From: Singulisphaera sp.
GTDB taxonomy: Bacteria > Planctomycetota > Planctomycetia > Isosphaerales > Isosphaeraceae
DNA length: 39,405 nt
NCBI GenBank assembly: GCA_027451445.1
Contig: DAIDJG010000362.1
Location: 1 to 39,405 of the forward strand
Direction: 5' to 3'
In this document: positions 23,786 through 33,020 of the stretch, piece by piece
How positions within the stretch are numbered: position 1 is the first letter of the stretch
How the letters are laid out: each line of letters begins with the position of its first letter
Translations under genes and position numbers: made by a program
The notes under the pieces: model-generated
What the model was told of the DNA's origin: nothing
The model's input: only the letters and a program-made list of their open reading frames with translations
Databases searched by the model: none

Positions 23786-26019
23786 CCGGCATTCGCCCCC
23801 TGTTCGCCCTTTTGCGTTTCGAAGGTGTGGCGCATCCCTGGGCCTGGCTTATTCTGCTCATCGCGGGCGCGGCGTTTCTCGCCTGGACCTATCATGAGAT
23901 CGCCCAGCGTGCCGAGCGCCGGCTTTGCCTGGGGTTGATGGTGCTCCGCGCGGCGGGCTTGCTCGCCCTGGTGCTTGCCCAGGCGAAGCCGACCTGGACG
24001 CACGAGTCGGCCCTGGTCGATCCCGGCCGGCTCGCCGTCGTCGTCGACAACTCGGCGTCGATGTCACTTGCCGATCCAAGTGGACCCACCCGCTTCACAC
24101 TGGCCGAAAGGGCGGTGGAGCGCCTGCGCGATGCACTGGACGCCGGTCGAGGCTCGCCGGTGGCGCTCGACGTCTTCGATATCACGGGAGAGCCCGTCGC
24201 GAACGGCCAGGCCCTCAAGCCGGTGATCGAGCGCACGGACCTGGCACGTGCAGTTTCGGAATCGATCGCCCGGCTCCGTTCGCGGCCGCTCGCGGGTGTG
24301 GTCCTCGTCAGCGACGGCATGGACAACACCGGCCGGCCCGACCTTCGCGAGCTGGCCGACGCCCCCGTCCCGATCCATGCCGTCGGCTTCAAGGCGGACC
24401 CGAACGCGAGCGGACTCGACCTCGCCGTGCGAAACGTCCGGGCGCCGAGCCGGGCGATGGTTCACAACCAGATCAAGGTCGACGTCACCCTCGCGAAGAC
24501 CGGCGGACCGGCGACAGAGGCCGAGGTCGTCCTCACGCGCGGTCGCGATAACTTCGCGTCACAGAAGGTGAGCCTCGGCGCAGGGAACAGCGAGCAGACG
24601 GTCAGCCTGAACCTCACGCCGAGCCAGGCCGGGACGTTTGTCTTCACCGCCACCGTTGCCGGCGCATCGGGCGAGCGCCTGCTGGCCAACAACGCCGCGC
24701 ACTTTCCCCTGCGCGTCGACTCCGAACCGATCCGCGTGCTTTATCTCGAAGGCTTCCTGCGCTTCGAGTACAAGTTCCTCAAGAATCGCCTTGAAGACGA
24801 CCCCGACGTCAGCCTCGTCTCGGTTGTCCGCCGTGCCAACCCCGAGCAGCCCGACGCCCGGTCCGACGACGGCCTGATCACGCCCGACCGGCTGAAGAAC
24901 ATCGACATCGTGATCCTCGGCGACATGGAGGCGTCGTACATTGGCTCGCCCGAATACCAGGCGCTCTTGAAGTGGCTCGACGAGAAGAACCATGCCTTGC
25001 TCGTCCTGGGGGGCTACCGCTCGTTCGGTCCTGATGGGTTCCGCACGACCCCGTTGGCCGAAGCGCTCCCGGTCGTCTTCGCGACGGCTGAGCCCTATCA
25101 GACCGAGGAGCCCTTCGTCCTCCAACTGACCGAGGAAGGCCGGCGCCACCCGCTGTTCGAGATCACCGGCGACCGTGTCAAGGATGGCGCGGCGTGGGCC
25201 GCCGCACCTCCCTTGGCGGGCACGTGCCTGGTCCAGGAGGCCAAGGCCGGGGCGGACGTGCTCGCAGTCCATCCGAGCCTTCAGGTGGGCGGAAAGCCAG
25301 CCGTCATCGTCGCTGTCCAGCGCTTCGGTGCGGGGCACACGATGGTCCTGGCCGCCGACACCACCTGGCGCTGGAGCCGTATGGCCCGCGTGCTGGGGCG
25401 ATCCGATACGCTCTACGCTCGCTTCTGGAGCCAGACCCTGCGCTGGCTTACCGGCCGCAGCCTGGACGATCAGCGCCCGCCGCTAGTCGTCAGCACCGAC
25501 CGGCCGGATTACGACGTTGGCAAGGCCGTCTCCATCAAGGTCACCCGCCAGCCCAAGCCCGGTGAGGACCTCGCCGCCACCGAGATTGGTCTGGAGGTGA
25601 CCGGTTCGTCGGGACGTTCGGTCGCCGTGCCGCTGCGCTCCTCGTCGGCCGATCCGAATCTGTTTCAGGGGTCGTTCTATCCCTCTGTAGGGGGGCGTTA
25701 TGAAGTGGCTGCGACCTTGACCGGCGGCGGGAAAACGATCGCGAACCAGACGGCCGAGTTCCTCGTCCACGGCGCGGATCTGGAACTCGCCGATCCCGGC
25801 ACGAACCGTCCCGCTTTGCAATCGTTGGCGGCATCGACGGGCGGGGTGTATGTTGACGTTGAGGATGCCGCCGAGCTCGCGGCCAAGGTTCCTCGCAAGG
25901 AGCGCCGGGTGCCGCGCGTGGAGCGGGCGGAGCTGTGGCACTCGCCGGTGCTGTTCTTCGGGTTCCTCGGGTTCATCACGGCGGAGTGGTTTTTGAGGCG
26001 CAGGAACCACCTCGTCTGA
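23782..26019 (+). CDS. VWA / amidotransferase-like membrane protein (cluster 2)
   Basis: A 745-residue paralogue of the 11032 gene. Membrane segments lie at about 20-37 and 50-67. The VWA domain has MIDAS motif D-N-S-A-S (89-93) and VVLVSDGMDNTGRPDL. An amidotransferase-like region starts at IRVLYLEGFLRFEYKFLKNRL and includes IDIVILGDMEASYIGSPEY and LVLGGYRSFGPDGF. The C-terminal membrane segment is VLFFGFLGFITAEWFLRRR. ATG 23782 is chosen because it overlaps the upstream stop and follows CAGGAGG; an in-frame upstream codon at 23698 lies inside the BatA-like gene. With the previous gene it forms a coupled VWA pair, a likely MoxR client. Confidence 0.88.
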   Translation: MTGIRPLFALLRFEGVAHPWAWLILLIAGAAFLAWTYHEIAQRAERRLCLGLMVLRAAGLLALVLAQAKPTWTHESALVDPGRLAVVVDNSASMSLADPSGPTRFTLAERAVERLRDALDAGRGSPVALDVFDITGEPVANGQALKPVIERTDLARAVSESIARLRSRPLAGVVLVSDGMDNTGRPDLRELADAPVPIHAVGFKADPNASGLDLAVRNVRAPSRAMVHNQIKVDVTLAKTGGPATEAEVVLTRGRDNFASQKVSLGAGNSEQTVSLNLTPSQAGTFVFTATVAGASGERLLANNAAHFPLRVDSEPIRVLYLEGFLRFEYKFLKNRLEDDPDVSLVSVVRRANPEQPDARSDDGLITPDRLKNIDIVILGDMEASYIGSPEYQALLKWLDEKNHALLVLGGYRSFGPDGFRTTPLAEALPVVFATAEPYQTEEPFVLQLTEEGRRHPLFEITGDRVKDGAAWAAAPPLAGTCLVQEAKAGADVLAVHPSLQVGGKPAVIVAVQRFGAGHTMVLAADTTWRWSRMARVLGRSDTLYARFWSQTLRWLTGRSLDDQRPPLVVSTDRPDYDVGKAVSIKVTRQPKPGEDLAATEIGLEVTGSSGRSVAVPLRSSSADPNLFQGSFYPSVGGRYEVAATLTGGGKTIANQTAEFLVHGADLELADPGTNRPALQSLAASTGGVYVDVEDAAELAAKVPRKERRVPRVERAELWHSPVLFFGFLGFITAEWFLRRRNHLV

Positions 26020-26048
26020 CAAGAACGAGTAACGGGAGACAACCGCCT

Positions 26049-26714
26049 ATGTCCACGATCGACCCTTCTAGCGCCAAAACGATCTCTCCGGACGTCATGG
26101 ACGATATCACACCATACGATCAGGTGGAATCGTCTGCGTCTCCGCTTGATCATCCGTTCAAGTTTACGATCGAGTCGTATCGCCGCTTGGCCGAGAGCGG
26201 CGTCCTTGGCCGGACCGCCAAAGTCTATCTCTGGAAAGGACAGCTCGTCGAGTCTATGACTAAAGGCGATCCGCATGCGTTCGGCGTGAAGCGTCTTTAC
26301 GATCGTCTCACGCCCATCGTTCCAGCCGGATGGTATGTCGATCGGGAGCGCCCGATGCGCATCGCCGACGATAGCTTGCCCGAGCCTGACGTCACGGTGA
26401 TCCGAGGCGCTGACCGCGACCACGCGCAGAAGACGCCGACCGCGCAGGAAGTCGCATTGATCATCGAGGTAGCGGACAGCAGCCTCGCGATCGATATGGG
26501 TGAGGTCTGGCGGACGTATGCCGCGGAACGAATTCCGATCTATTGGGTCGTGAATCTTCGCGCCCGACAGATCTGGGTCTTTGGCGACCCGACCGGGCCA
26601 GTGAAGCGGCCAACGTATCGGGTTGGTCACCAATATGAAGAGGGACAGGAAGTTCCTGTGGTCCTGGATGGCAGAGAGATCGGCCGGATCGCCGTGGCCG
26701 ACGTTTTGCCTTGA
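26049..26714 (+). CDS. Uma2 family PD-(D/E)XK nuclease-like protein
   Basis: A 221-residue Uma2 protein: YRRLAESGVLGRTAKVYLWKGQLVESM, LPEPDVTVIRG (conserved Asp), VALIIEVADSSLAIDMGEVWRTYAAERIPIYWVVN (Glu of the active-site region) and the terminal ELGRIAVADVLP-type ending (here GREIGRIAVADVLP). The lysine usual after the EVA/EVS strand region is replaced in this D-M-G-E-V context, so activity is uncertain. Uma2 proteins are abundant in planctomycetes and cyanobacteria; their biological role is not established. This gene sits between the VWA and DUF4175-like genes of cluster 2, which would otherwise be near neighbours, and has lower-GC codon choice than they do. Confidence 0.85.
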   Translation: MSTIDPSSAKTISPDVMDDITPYDQVESSASPLDHPFKFTIESYRRLAESGVLGRTAKVYLWKGQLVESMTKGDPHAFGVKRLYDRLTPIVPAGWYVDRERPMRIADDSLPEPDVTVIRGADRDHAQKTPTAQEVALIIEVADSSLAIDMGEVWRTYAAERIPIYWVVNLRARQIWVFGDPTGPVKRPTYRVGHQYEEGQEVPVVLDGREIGRIAVADVLP

Positions 26715-26739
26715 TCTTTACTTTGCAAGCGAGGCCGCC

Positions 26740-29700
26740 ATGAGCTCCGCCCAAGCCTACCCCAAGCTGATCGACGCCATCGACGAGCTGCGTCGCCGCT
26801 GGCGCGCGCGAAAAGTGATGGAAGGCTGCTTCGTCGCCTGCGCCGGAATCCTCGGCGTGCTCGCAGCGGTTGTGGCGGTCGATAACCTGTTCCAGCCGAG
26901 CCCAACCGGCCGGTCGATCCTCGCGGCGGCGCTCTGGGGAACTTTCGTCCTCACGTCCCTGCGCTGGGTCGTGCAGCGCTGGTTGGAAGATCGACGTGAC
27001 GACTTCTTCGCCGTGCTGGTCGAGCGTCACCATCCCGAGCTGGGCAACCGGCTCATCAACGCGTTGCAGCTCGGGCGCGTGGCCCAGCCCGGTGCGTCGC
27101 CCCAGATGATCCAGAAGATCATCGACGACGCCGCGGATGCGTCGGCCGACCTCGACTTTTCGGACAGCCTCGACCCTCGCCCCACCCAGCGCGCAGCCTG
27201 GATGATGGGAGGCGCCCTGCTGGTCGTCGGGCTCTATGCGGCCTTGCTGACACCGCGCTTCCTCAACGGCGTGACCCGCGTACTCCTCCCCGTGGCCGAC
27301 ATCCCGCCGTTCACGGCGACGCGAGTCGTCGATGCATCCGTCAAGCCCGGCGATACGCGTGTGCCCGAGGGGGCGACCATCAACGTCCAGGCGAAGGTCG
27401 AGGGCGTGGTCCCACAGGCGGCTCAGCTTCTGAGACGCGTGGGTGATGGCCCCTGGCAGTCGCTGTCGATGACGTCCGACGGCAAGAGCGCCGATCAATT
27501 CGCGGCCGCGGTGGCCCAGCCGGGCGAGTCGTTCGACTACCAGGTCGTCGCCGGGGATGGTCGCTCGCGGACGTTCCATGTTGAGGTCGTCAAGCGGCCA
27601 AGAATCGAATCGCTGGCGCTCACGTATACGCCACCCAGTTACACGGCCCGCAAGCCGCAGAGCGTTCCCGACTCCGACGGCGAAGTCGCGGGACTGCCGG
27701 GGACGCTCGTGCGGATCAACCTGAAGGCGACGAAACCGCTGACGCAAGCGTCGCTCACCACCGAACAGGGGACGACTCTCGCGCTGGCAAAGTCGGAAGG
27801 CGCCTGGGCCGCCTCGTTCCTGATCGGGAGCCGTGATGTCAAAGCATCGAGCGAGCCGGCGCCCGCCCCCTGGGTCAACGCCCCGATGCGCTACCAGATC
27901 AAGCTGACCGACACCGACGGCTACGAAAACGCCGACCCTCTCTGGCGGTCGATTGTCCCCAACAAGGACCAGGCTCCCACGGTGACCCTCTCCGCTCCAG
28001 GCCGCGACCTCCAGGTTAAACCCGGCGCGACGGTCCCGATTACGATCGACACCCGCGATGACCACGGCGTCGGTGCGGTGCGGCTCGTCTATCGGATCAA
28101 CGATGAGGCGGCCATCCACGAACTGGCCGCCTTCCCGCACGAAGGACCCCCCGCGCTCCAGACGAGCGATCGTCATGAGTGGGTCCTCTCCGGTCCTGAA
28201 TTCAAACCTGGCGCGCTCGTGCAGTACTGGGCCAGCGCCGTCGATCGCAACACGATCACCGGGCCGGGACAGGGCGAGTCGCGGCGGTTTTCGATCTTCC
28301 TGAGCACGCCCGAGCAGGCTGTCGCCAAGCTCGACCTGGAGATCTCCGACTTCGCGCAGATGCTCGAGGCACTCGCCAGGCTCCAGAAAGAGAACCGAGC
28401 GCAGACGACCTCAGGCGGGGCGTTCGACGTCCTGATCAAGCGCGAGAGCCTGATCCGCACCAAGACCGGCCAGCTCGCCCGCGCGATGGAGAAGGACGGC
28501 CTGCCGGTCGGCACGATCATCGCGGCCCTCGACGAACTGGCCGCTGGTCTGATGGCTGACGCGTTGCGGCACTTCGAAGCGGGTCGCGACGCCGCCAACC
28601 CGGCCTCGGCCACCGAGCAACGAACGCAATCGTTACCCATTCAGGAACAGATCATCGCGCAGCTCGAGAGCCTGCTCGCGCGCCTCCAGCGCAACGAGAG
28701 CGCCAAGGATGCCCTCCGTAAGATGGCCAAGACCGATCAGCCGGCCCACCGCGACACGACCAAGGTCCTTGGCCAGATGATCAAGGACCTCGAACGGCTC
28801 AGCGCAGACCAGGCCGAGCTCACCGCGAAGTTCGAGGCCATGCCCAAGAAGCCGACCGACGAATACAAGGAGGAGTCGCTCCAGGCCGCCAAGGAACAGG
28901 AAGACCTGCGCAAAGCGTGGGAAAAGTGGGCCAAGGGGACCGTCGCCGAGCTATCGAAGCTGCCGACCGGCTTTACCGACGACTTCAAGTTGCGCGAGGA
29001 TGTGAACAAGATCTTCGAGGAAATCGAGAAGGCCGCCAATCGTCCCAAGGCTGAAAAGGTTGAGGTGGCGCTCGAAGACCTCGGTGCAGGCCTCGCGACC
29101 AAGATGCTCGAAGACCTCGAAATGTGGATGCCTGATGCTCCCGACGCGGCGAAGTGGGTCCTCGAAGAGCCGCTCGACAAGAAGCCGATGAAGATCCCCG
29201 AAATGCCGCTCCCCACCGCGCTCGAAGACATGGTGGGCGATTTGCTCCAAGAAGCTGACGAGTTCGACGAGGAGGCCGACGACATCACCTCGGCCTGGGG
29301 CGATAACCTGAACCAGGCGGGCTGGGGCGTGAGTGACGGGCCGATCAGCTCGTTTTCCGCCAAGGGGAAGACGGGGAACGACTTGCCGAACAACATGGAA
29401 CTCTCCGGCCGTTCGGGCGACGGCCGGCGCGGGAAGTCGTCGGGCCAAATGGTCGGCGACACGGCCCGCGCGCTCCAGGGGCGGAAGACCCCCGCACGCG
29501 TCAACAACGAGCGCTACGAGCCGGGCCAGCTCAAGCAGGAAGGGCGCTCCGACCCGAACGGCTCGACCGGCGGCGGCAAGAAAGCTGGATCCGGCCGCAA
29601 GGGTTTACAAGGTGGCACGCCCCCCGACTTCGTGCGCGACATCGGCCGGCTCACCGAGAAGCAGGCTGGACTGCGCGAGAAGGCCGAACAGGTCGCCAAG

Positions 29701-30006
29701 AAGCTCGACACGACCGGGTTGAGCAATCGCCGGCTCCTTCAGAGTATCGAGCTGATGAAGTCGGCCGAGACGGACCTGCGCGACCTCCGCTATCAGGACG
29801 CGGCGCGCAAGCGCCGGACGGCGCTGGGGCAGTTGAAGTCGGCCTTCGATCGCGACTCGGCGACGGCCGCTCAACTGAGTCGCGCTCGCGATTTACCGCC
29901 GCAGATGCGGACCGAGTTGCTTCAGGCGGCGGATGAAGGGTATCCGGCGGGGTATGAGTCACTTTTGAAGAGTTATTTCAAGGCGCTGTCGTCGTCAGAG
30001 CGCTGA
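26740..30006 (+). CDS. DUF4175-like giant membrane/coiled-coil protein (cluster 2)
   Basis: A 1088-residue paralogue of the 7102 gene. Two membrane segments lie in residues 28-75 (CFVACAGILGVLAAVVAV, ILAAALWGTFVLTSLRWVV) and one near 155-175. Beta-rich extracytoplasmic repeats follow (YTPPSYTARKP, VTLSAPGRDLQVKPGATVPITIDTRDDHGVGAVRLVYRI). A long helical/coiled-coil portion runs from about 520 to 860, then a Gly/Ser/Lys-rich linker at about 890-955. The end, PPQMRTELLQAADEGYPAGYESLLKSYFKAL, parallels the paralogue's. It lacks the inserted sandwich domain of cluster 1. ATG 26740 is the first start after the Uma2 stop and leads directly into the conserved N-terminal helix. Confidence 0.82.
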   Translation: MSSAQAYPKLIDAIDELRRRWRARKVMEGCFVACAGILGVLAAVVAVDNLFQPSPTGRSILAAALWGTFVLTSLRWVVQRWLEDRRDDFFAVLVERHHPELGNRLINALQLGRVAQPGASPQMIQKIIDDAADASADLDFSDSLDPRPTQRAAWMMGGALLVVGLYAALLTPRFLNGVTRVLLPVADIPPFTATRVVDASVKPGDTRVPEGATINVQAKVEGVVPQAAQLLRRVGDGPWQSLSMTSDGKSADQFAAAVAQPGESFDYQVVAGDGRSRTFHVEVVKRPRIESLALTYTPPSYTARKPQSVPDSDGEVAGLPGTLVRINLKATKPLTQASLTTEQGTTLALAKSEGAWAASFLIGSRDVKASSEPAPAPWVNAPMRYQIKLTDTDGYENADPLWRSIVPNKDQAPTVTLSAPGRDLQVKPGATVPITIDTRDDHGVGAVRLVYRINDEAAIHELAAFPHEGPPALQTSDRHEWVLSGPEFKPGALVQYWASAVDRNTITGPGQGESRRFSIFLSTPEQAVAKLDLEISDFAQMLEALARLQKENRAQTTSGGAFDVLIKRESLIRTKTGQLARAMEKDGLPVGTIIAALDELAAGLMADALRHFEAGRDAANPASATEQRTQSLPIQEQIIAQLESLLARLQRNESAKDALRKMAKTDQPAHRDTTKVLGQMIKDLERLSADQAELTAKFEAMPKKPTDEYKEESLQAAKEQEDLRKAWEKWAKGTVAELSKLPTGFTDDFKLREDVNKIFEEIEKAANRPKAEKVEVALEDLGAGLATKMLEDLEMWMPDAPDAAKWVLEEPLDKKPMKIPEMPLPTALEDMVGDLLQEADEFDEEADDITSAWGDNLNQAGWGVSDGPISSFSAKGKTGNDLPNNMELSGRSGDGRRGKSSGQMVGDTARALQGRKTPARVNNERYEPGQLKQEGRSDPNGSTGGGKKAGSGRKGLQGGTPPDFVRDIGRLTEKQAGLREKAEQVAKKLDTTGLSNRRLLQSIELMKSAETDLRDLRYQDAARKRRTALGQLKSAFDRDSATAAQLSRARDLPPQMRTELLQAADEGYPAGYESLLKSYFKALSSSER

Positions 30007-30019
30007 GAGGAGGAGTTTC

Positions 30020-30748
30020 ATGAGTACAGCTACGCTTGCGCCTAAACCTCAGACCATTCAAGCCGAACCGGAAACGCGGCTGGTGCTCGACGACGTGCCC
30101 TGGGAGCTCTACGAGCGCCTCCGCGAACTGCCGGGCTCCCGAAACATCCGCATGACCTTCGACCGCGGGAGGTTGGAGCTAATGTCGCCATCGCAGCCAC
30201 ATGAGCAGTACGCCGTTCGCTTCGAGCACATGATCGTCGAACTGTCGCGCCACTTCGGCTTCTCTTGCAACCCGTTACGGACGACGACCTGGAAAAAACC
30301 CGAGCAGACGGGTAAAGAAGCCGATGCCTGCTTCTACCTGGCGAACGCGCCTCGCGTGCGGAAAAAGATCATCAAGCTATCCGTGGATCCTCCGCCTGAT
30401 CTTGCCATCGAGGTCGAGCTTTCACCCTCTTCAACGGACATCGAATCGATCTACACCAACCTTCGTGTGCCCGAAATCTGGCGCTTTGATGGTCAGTCGC
30501 TCCGAATTCTCGTGCTCCAAGCTGACGGTACGTATCGCGAAAGCACGCACAGTCCGAGCCTACCGTTCTTACCCTCGGAAGCCGTCCTGAGTCTCTTGCG
30601 CGAAGCTGAAGACCTTGACGACCACCGAGCCTGGATGGAACGCGTTGCGCAATGGGCTCGCAAGCAAGGGCATCGAGCCACCACCGGAAAGAAAAAAAAT
30701 CCACCGCGCAAGCCACCGGGACGAAGGCGAGGGGACACCGGCGAGTGA
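30020..30748 (+). CDS. Uma2 family PD-(D/E)XK nuclease-like protein with basic tail
   Basis: A 242-residue Uma2 protein: PWELYERLRELPGSRNIRMTFDRGRLELMSPSQPHE, GKEADACFYL (Asp), LAIEVELSPSSTDIES (Glu) and RVPEIWRFDGQSLRILVL. These are the standard Uma2 landmarks. Its C-terminus carries an extra strongly basic stretch (KQGHRATTGKKKNPPRKPPGRRRG) that could bind nucleic acid. A strong GAGGAGGAG site precedes the ATG, 13 nt after the DUF4175-like stop. The following gene starts 14 nt after its stop, so it is part of the transcription unit. Confidence 0.87.
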   Translation: MSTATLAPKPQTIQAEPETRLVLDDVPWELYERLRELPGSRNIRMTFDRGRLELMSPSQPHEQYAVRFEHMIVELSRHFGFSCNPLRTTTWKKPEQTGKEADACFYLANAPRVRKKIIKLSVDPPPDLAIEVELSPSSTDIESIYTNLRVPEIWRFDGQSLRILVLQADGTYRESTHSPSLPFLPSEAVLSLLREAEDLDDHRAWMERVAQWARKQGHRATTGKKKNPPRKPPGRRRGDTGE

Positions 30749-30762
30749 AAGGAATCGAACGA

Positions 30763-32931
30763 ATGGACCGGAAACTGACGATACATGGTTTTCTCGGTTT
30801 TCCTTTCTGTGCCCTCTGTGCCCTCTGTGGTAGATCGCTCGCCGCGGAACCCTGGCATCTGAACGGCTGGACGGCCCGGGCTGTGGTGGATGTCGCGCCG
30901 GGACAAGCCGAGCCCGGTGCGAACACTGCGGGTGTGCGCGTGCTTTGCCAGGGGCGTGCAAAAGCCGACGGCTCTGACTTTCGCGTGATCGATGCCGGCG
31001 GTAAGCCGGTGCCGTTCCAAATTACCTTCTTGGACTTCAGTCGCTACGCCCTAATTTCGTTTCAAGCTCAAGAGCCGAAAGCGCGATACTTCGTCTACTT
31101 CGGAAATCCGCAAGCCACGCGCGCCCCCGAGCAAATCGCCGACGCGCCCCCTCCCGGTGGAGGGGCGCCCCAGGGCGCGTGGGTGCCGCACCAGGGCCTC
31201 GTGCTCCAGACCCTCCGCCGGCCGGAAGGCGAGAACCCGAAGACGATCGACGAGATGGCCAAGCTGATTGCCGCGAGCCCCGCGAAGGACGGCGCACGCT
31301 ATCAACGGCGCGTCGAGGACGGGTTCAATCCGTTCGGTTCGTCAGACGGTTATATCAGCATTTACCGAGGCTGGATGCGCATCCCGAAGGCCGGGAAGTA
31401 CAAGTTCTGCACCGTCTCGAACGAGGCGTCGTTCTCGTTCCTCGACGGTAAGGAACTGGTCCACTGGCCGGGCCGGCACACCGTCGAGCGCGGGATGCGG
31501 GGTGAGAAGAACGCGACGGTCGAGCTCTCGGCCGGGCTGCATTACCTCGAATACTATCAGGAAGAAGTCGTCCTGGAGCAGATGGCCTATCTCGCCTGGC
31601 GCCCAACGGGCGATGACGGGCCGTTCGAACCAATCCCCGAATCCGTCTTTCCTGCGCCGCTCGACGCGACCGTGACACGCTATGAAACGCCCGAAGGGAA
31701 GACGCTCCCCGCCTTCGAGCCCGTCGTGCTCGACTCCATCTGGCCGACCGACCGCCACGAAGGCCAGTACACACGCATTCGCTTCCAGGCGGCTCCCGCG
31801 ATCGACGGAACGACCTACCACTGGGACTTCGGCGACGGTCAGACCGCGACCGGACCGAGCGTCGAACATGTCTATCTCGCCCTTGGAACCTATAACGTGA
31901 CCCTCAAGGCCGAAGGCTCAGCCTCTCAAGGTGAGACTCGCTGGCCATTGACCGTTTTTACGATTGAGAACGTCACCGACCGCTTCGAGGAGGGCCGGCC
32001 CGAGGATTACGCGAAGGTCGCCCGCAGCTACGATCTCTCCAAGCTTGATGCACCGAGCCTGCGCGAGCTGGCGCACCTCCTGGCCGAGAGCGAGGATGCC
32101 AGCGCTGCCCTCGAGGCGGGCAAGCGGTACGTCGAACGCTTCGGCTCCGCACAGCCGGCGACCGTCCCTCGCATACGCAGACTCATGGCCGATTGCGCCT
32201 TGCAACTGGGGCAAGGGGGTGTCGAGGAAGCGATTGCCCAATTCGAAGCGTCGCTCACCAGTGACACGCCCGCGACCGAGCGGCTCGATGTGCTCGCGCG
32301 CTTGATCCGTCTGCTGGGGATCGACCGCAACCTCCCCGAAAAGGCCGGCGCCTTGCTCCCGCGGGTCGAGGCGGCAGTGAAAGGGGCGAAGCTCGACGAC
32401 GAGACGCTCGCCGCTTATCGACGTGCCGTGATTGCCGCGGCCGACGTACTCCTCTGGAACGCGAAGCTCGACGGTGCTCGCGAGCTTTACGACCGCGCCG
32501 AGAAGCTCGGCAATCGCTTCATCCCCCGACAGGTGCGTGCCGCACGCATCGGCGCGTACCCGAACGCCGTGCGCGAGTACATCGACAGCGGCAACTTTGG
32601 TGCGGCGCTCGACCTCGTCGACAAGTGGGACGAAACGTTCCCGACCGACAAGCCGAACGGCCAGACGCTCTTCTGGCGCGGTAAGCTGTTGCTCCTGCGC
32701 GGGCAGCCCAAGGAAGCCGCGCGCTACCTGGCCCGTGCGATCGGTCTTGCTCCCGGAGCGTCGTTCGAATCCGAGTCCCGATGGCTCCTCGCCCAGGCGC
32801 TCGAGCAAGCCGGCAAGCCGCAGGACGCCCGCAAGGAACTGGCGCGACTTGTCGCCTCAGGCATCAACGACGCGTTCGCCCAACGGGCGAAGGCGAAGCT
32901 GGCGGACGGGACGAAACCGAATGGCAAATGA
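30763..32931 (+). CDS. Secreted PA14/PKD/TPR-like multidomain protein
   Basis: A 722-residue protein. An N-terminal signal peptide (MDRKLTIHGFLGFPFCALCALCGRSLAAEP) is followed by a DUF2341-like sandwich (about 30-120; DFRVIDAGGKPVPFQITFLDFSRYALISFQ, YFVYFGNP). A PA14-like region comes next (about 138-296; GWMRIPKAGKYKFCTVSNEASFSFLDGKELVHW), then a PKD domain (about 325-400; YHWDFGDGQTATGPSVEHVYLALGTYNVTLKA), and a C-terminal helical TPR-like part. It is probably a surface protein. I chose ATG 30763 because GAAAGGA lies 9 nt upstream and it starts the signal peptide; GTG 30745 is an alternative. The hydrophobic core is encoded by a short-period repeat (see 30801), and the stop lies inside another repeat (32929). 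Confidence 0.83.
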   Translation: MDRKLTIHGFLGFPFCALCALCGRSLAAEPWHLNGWTARAVVDVAPGQAEPGANTAGVRVLCQGRAKADGSDFRVIDAGGKPVPFQITFLDFSRYALISFQAQEPKARYFVYFGNPQATRAPEQIADAPPPGGGAPQGAWVPHQGLVLQTLRRPEGENPKTIDEMAKLIAASPAKDGARYQRRVEDGFNPFGSSDGYISIYRGWMRIPKAGKYKFCTVSNEASFSFLDGKELVHWPGRHTVERGMRGEKNATVELSAGLHYLEYYQEEVVLEQMAYLAWRPTGDDGPFEPIPESVFPAPLDATVTRYETPEGKTLPAFEPVVLDSIWPTDRHEGQYTRIRFQAAPAIDGTTYHWDFGDGQTATGPSVEHVYLALGTYNVTLKAEGSASQGETRWPLTVFTIENVTDRFEEGRPEDYAKVARSYDLSKLDAPSLRELAHLLAESEDASAALEAGKRYVERFGSAQPATVPRIRRLMADCALQLGQGGVEEAIAQFEASLTSDTPATERLDVLARLIRLLGIDRNLPEKAGALLPRVEAAVKGAKLDDETLAAYRRAVIAAADVLLWNAKLDGARELYDRAEKLGNRFIPRQVRAARIGAYPNAVREYIDSGNFGAALDLVDKWDETFPTDKPNGQTLFWRGKLLLLRGQPKEAARYLARAIGLAPGASFESESRWLLAQALEQAGKPQDARKELARLVASGINDAFAQRAKAKLADGTKPNGK
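30801..30832 (+). repeat. Short-period repeat family D (CTGTGCCCT units)
   Basis: Three consecutive 9-nt-period units of TCTGTGCCC type lie at 30801-30832, ending CTCTGTGGT. They fall inside the signal-peptide codons of the 30763 gene. No complementary arm is visible nearby, so it is a single arm or remnant. Similar tracts occur as dispersed intergenic repeats in planctomycete genomes, from general knowledge and not checked here. Confidence 0.6.
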
Positions 32932-33020
32932 CAGATGGCAGATGCAAGATGCAAGAAAGTCTGCGGCGATTCGGCCTCCATCTCGCATCTGCCATCTGCC
33001 ATTCTGCATCTGCCATCTGT
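32929..33020. repeat. Inverted short-period repeat family C (CAGATGG/CATCTGC units)
   Basis: The left arm, ACAGATGGCAGATGCAAGAT at 32931-32950 and onward to 32956, is complementary to the right end at 33001-33020. The right arm is longer, with five consecutive 7-nt units of CATCTGC type from 32985 to 33020. The left arm begins at the stop codon of the upstream gene. The unit shares CAGATG with family A but has period 7 instead of 9-10. Confidence 0.8.
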
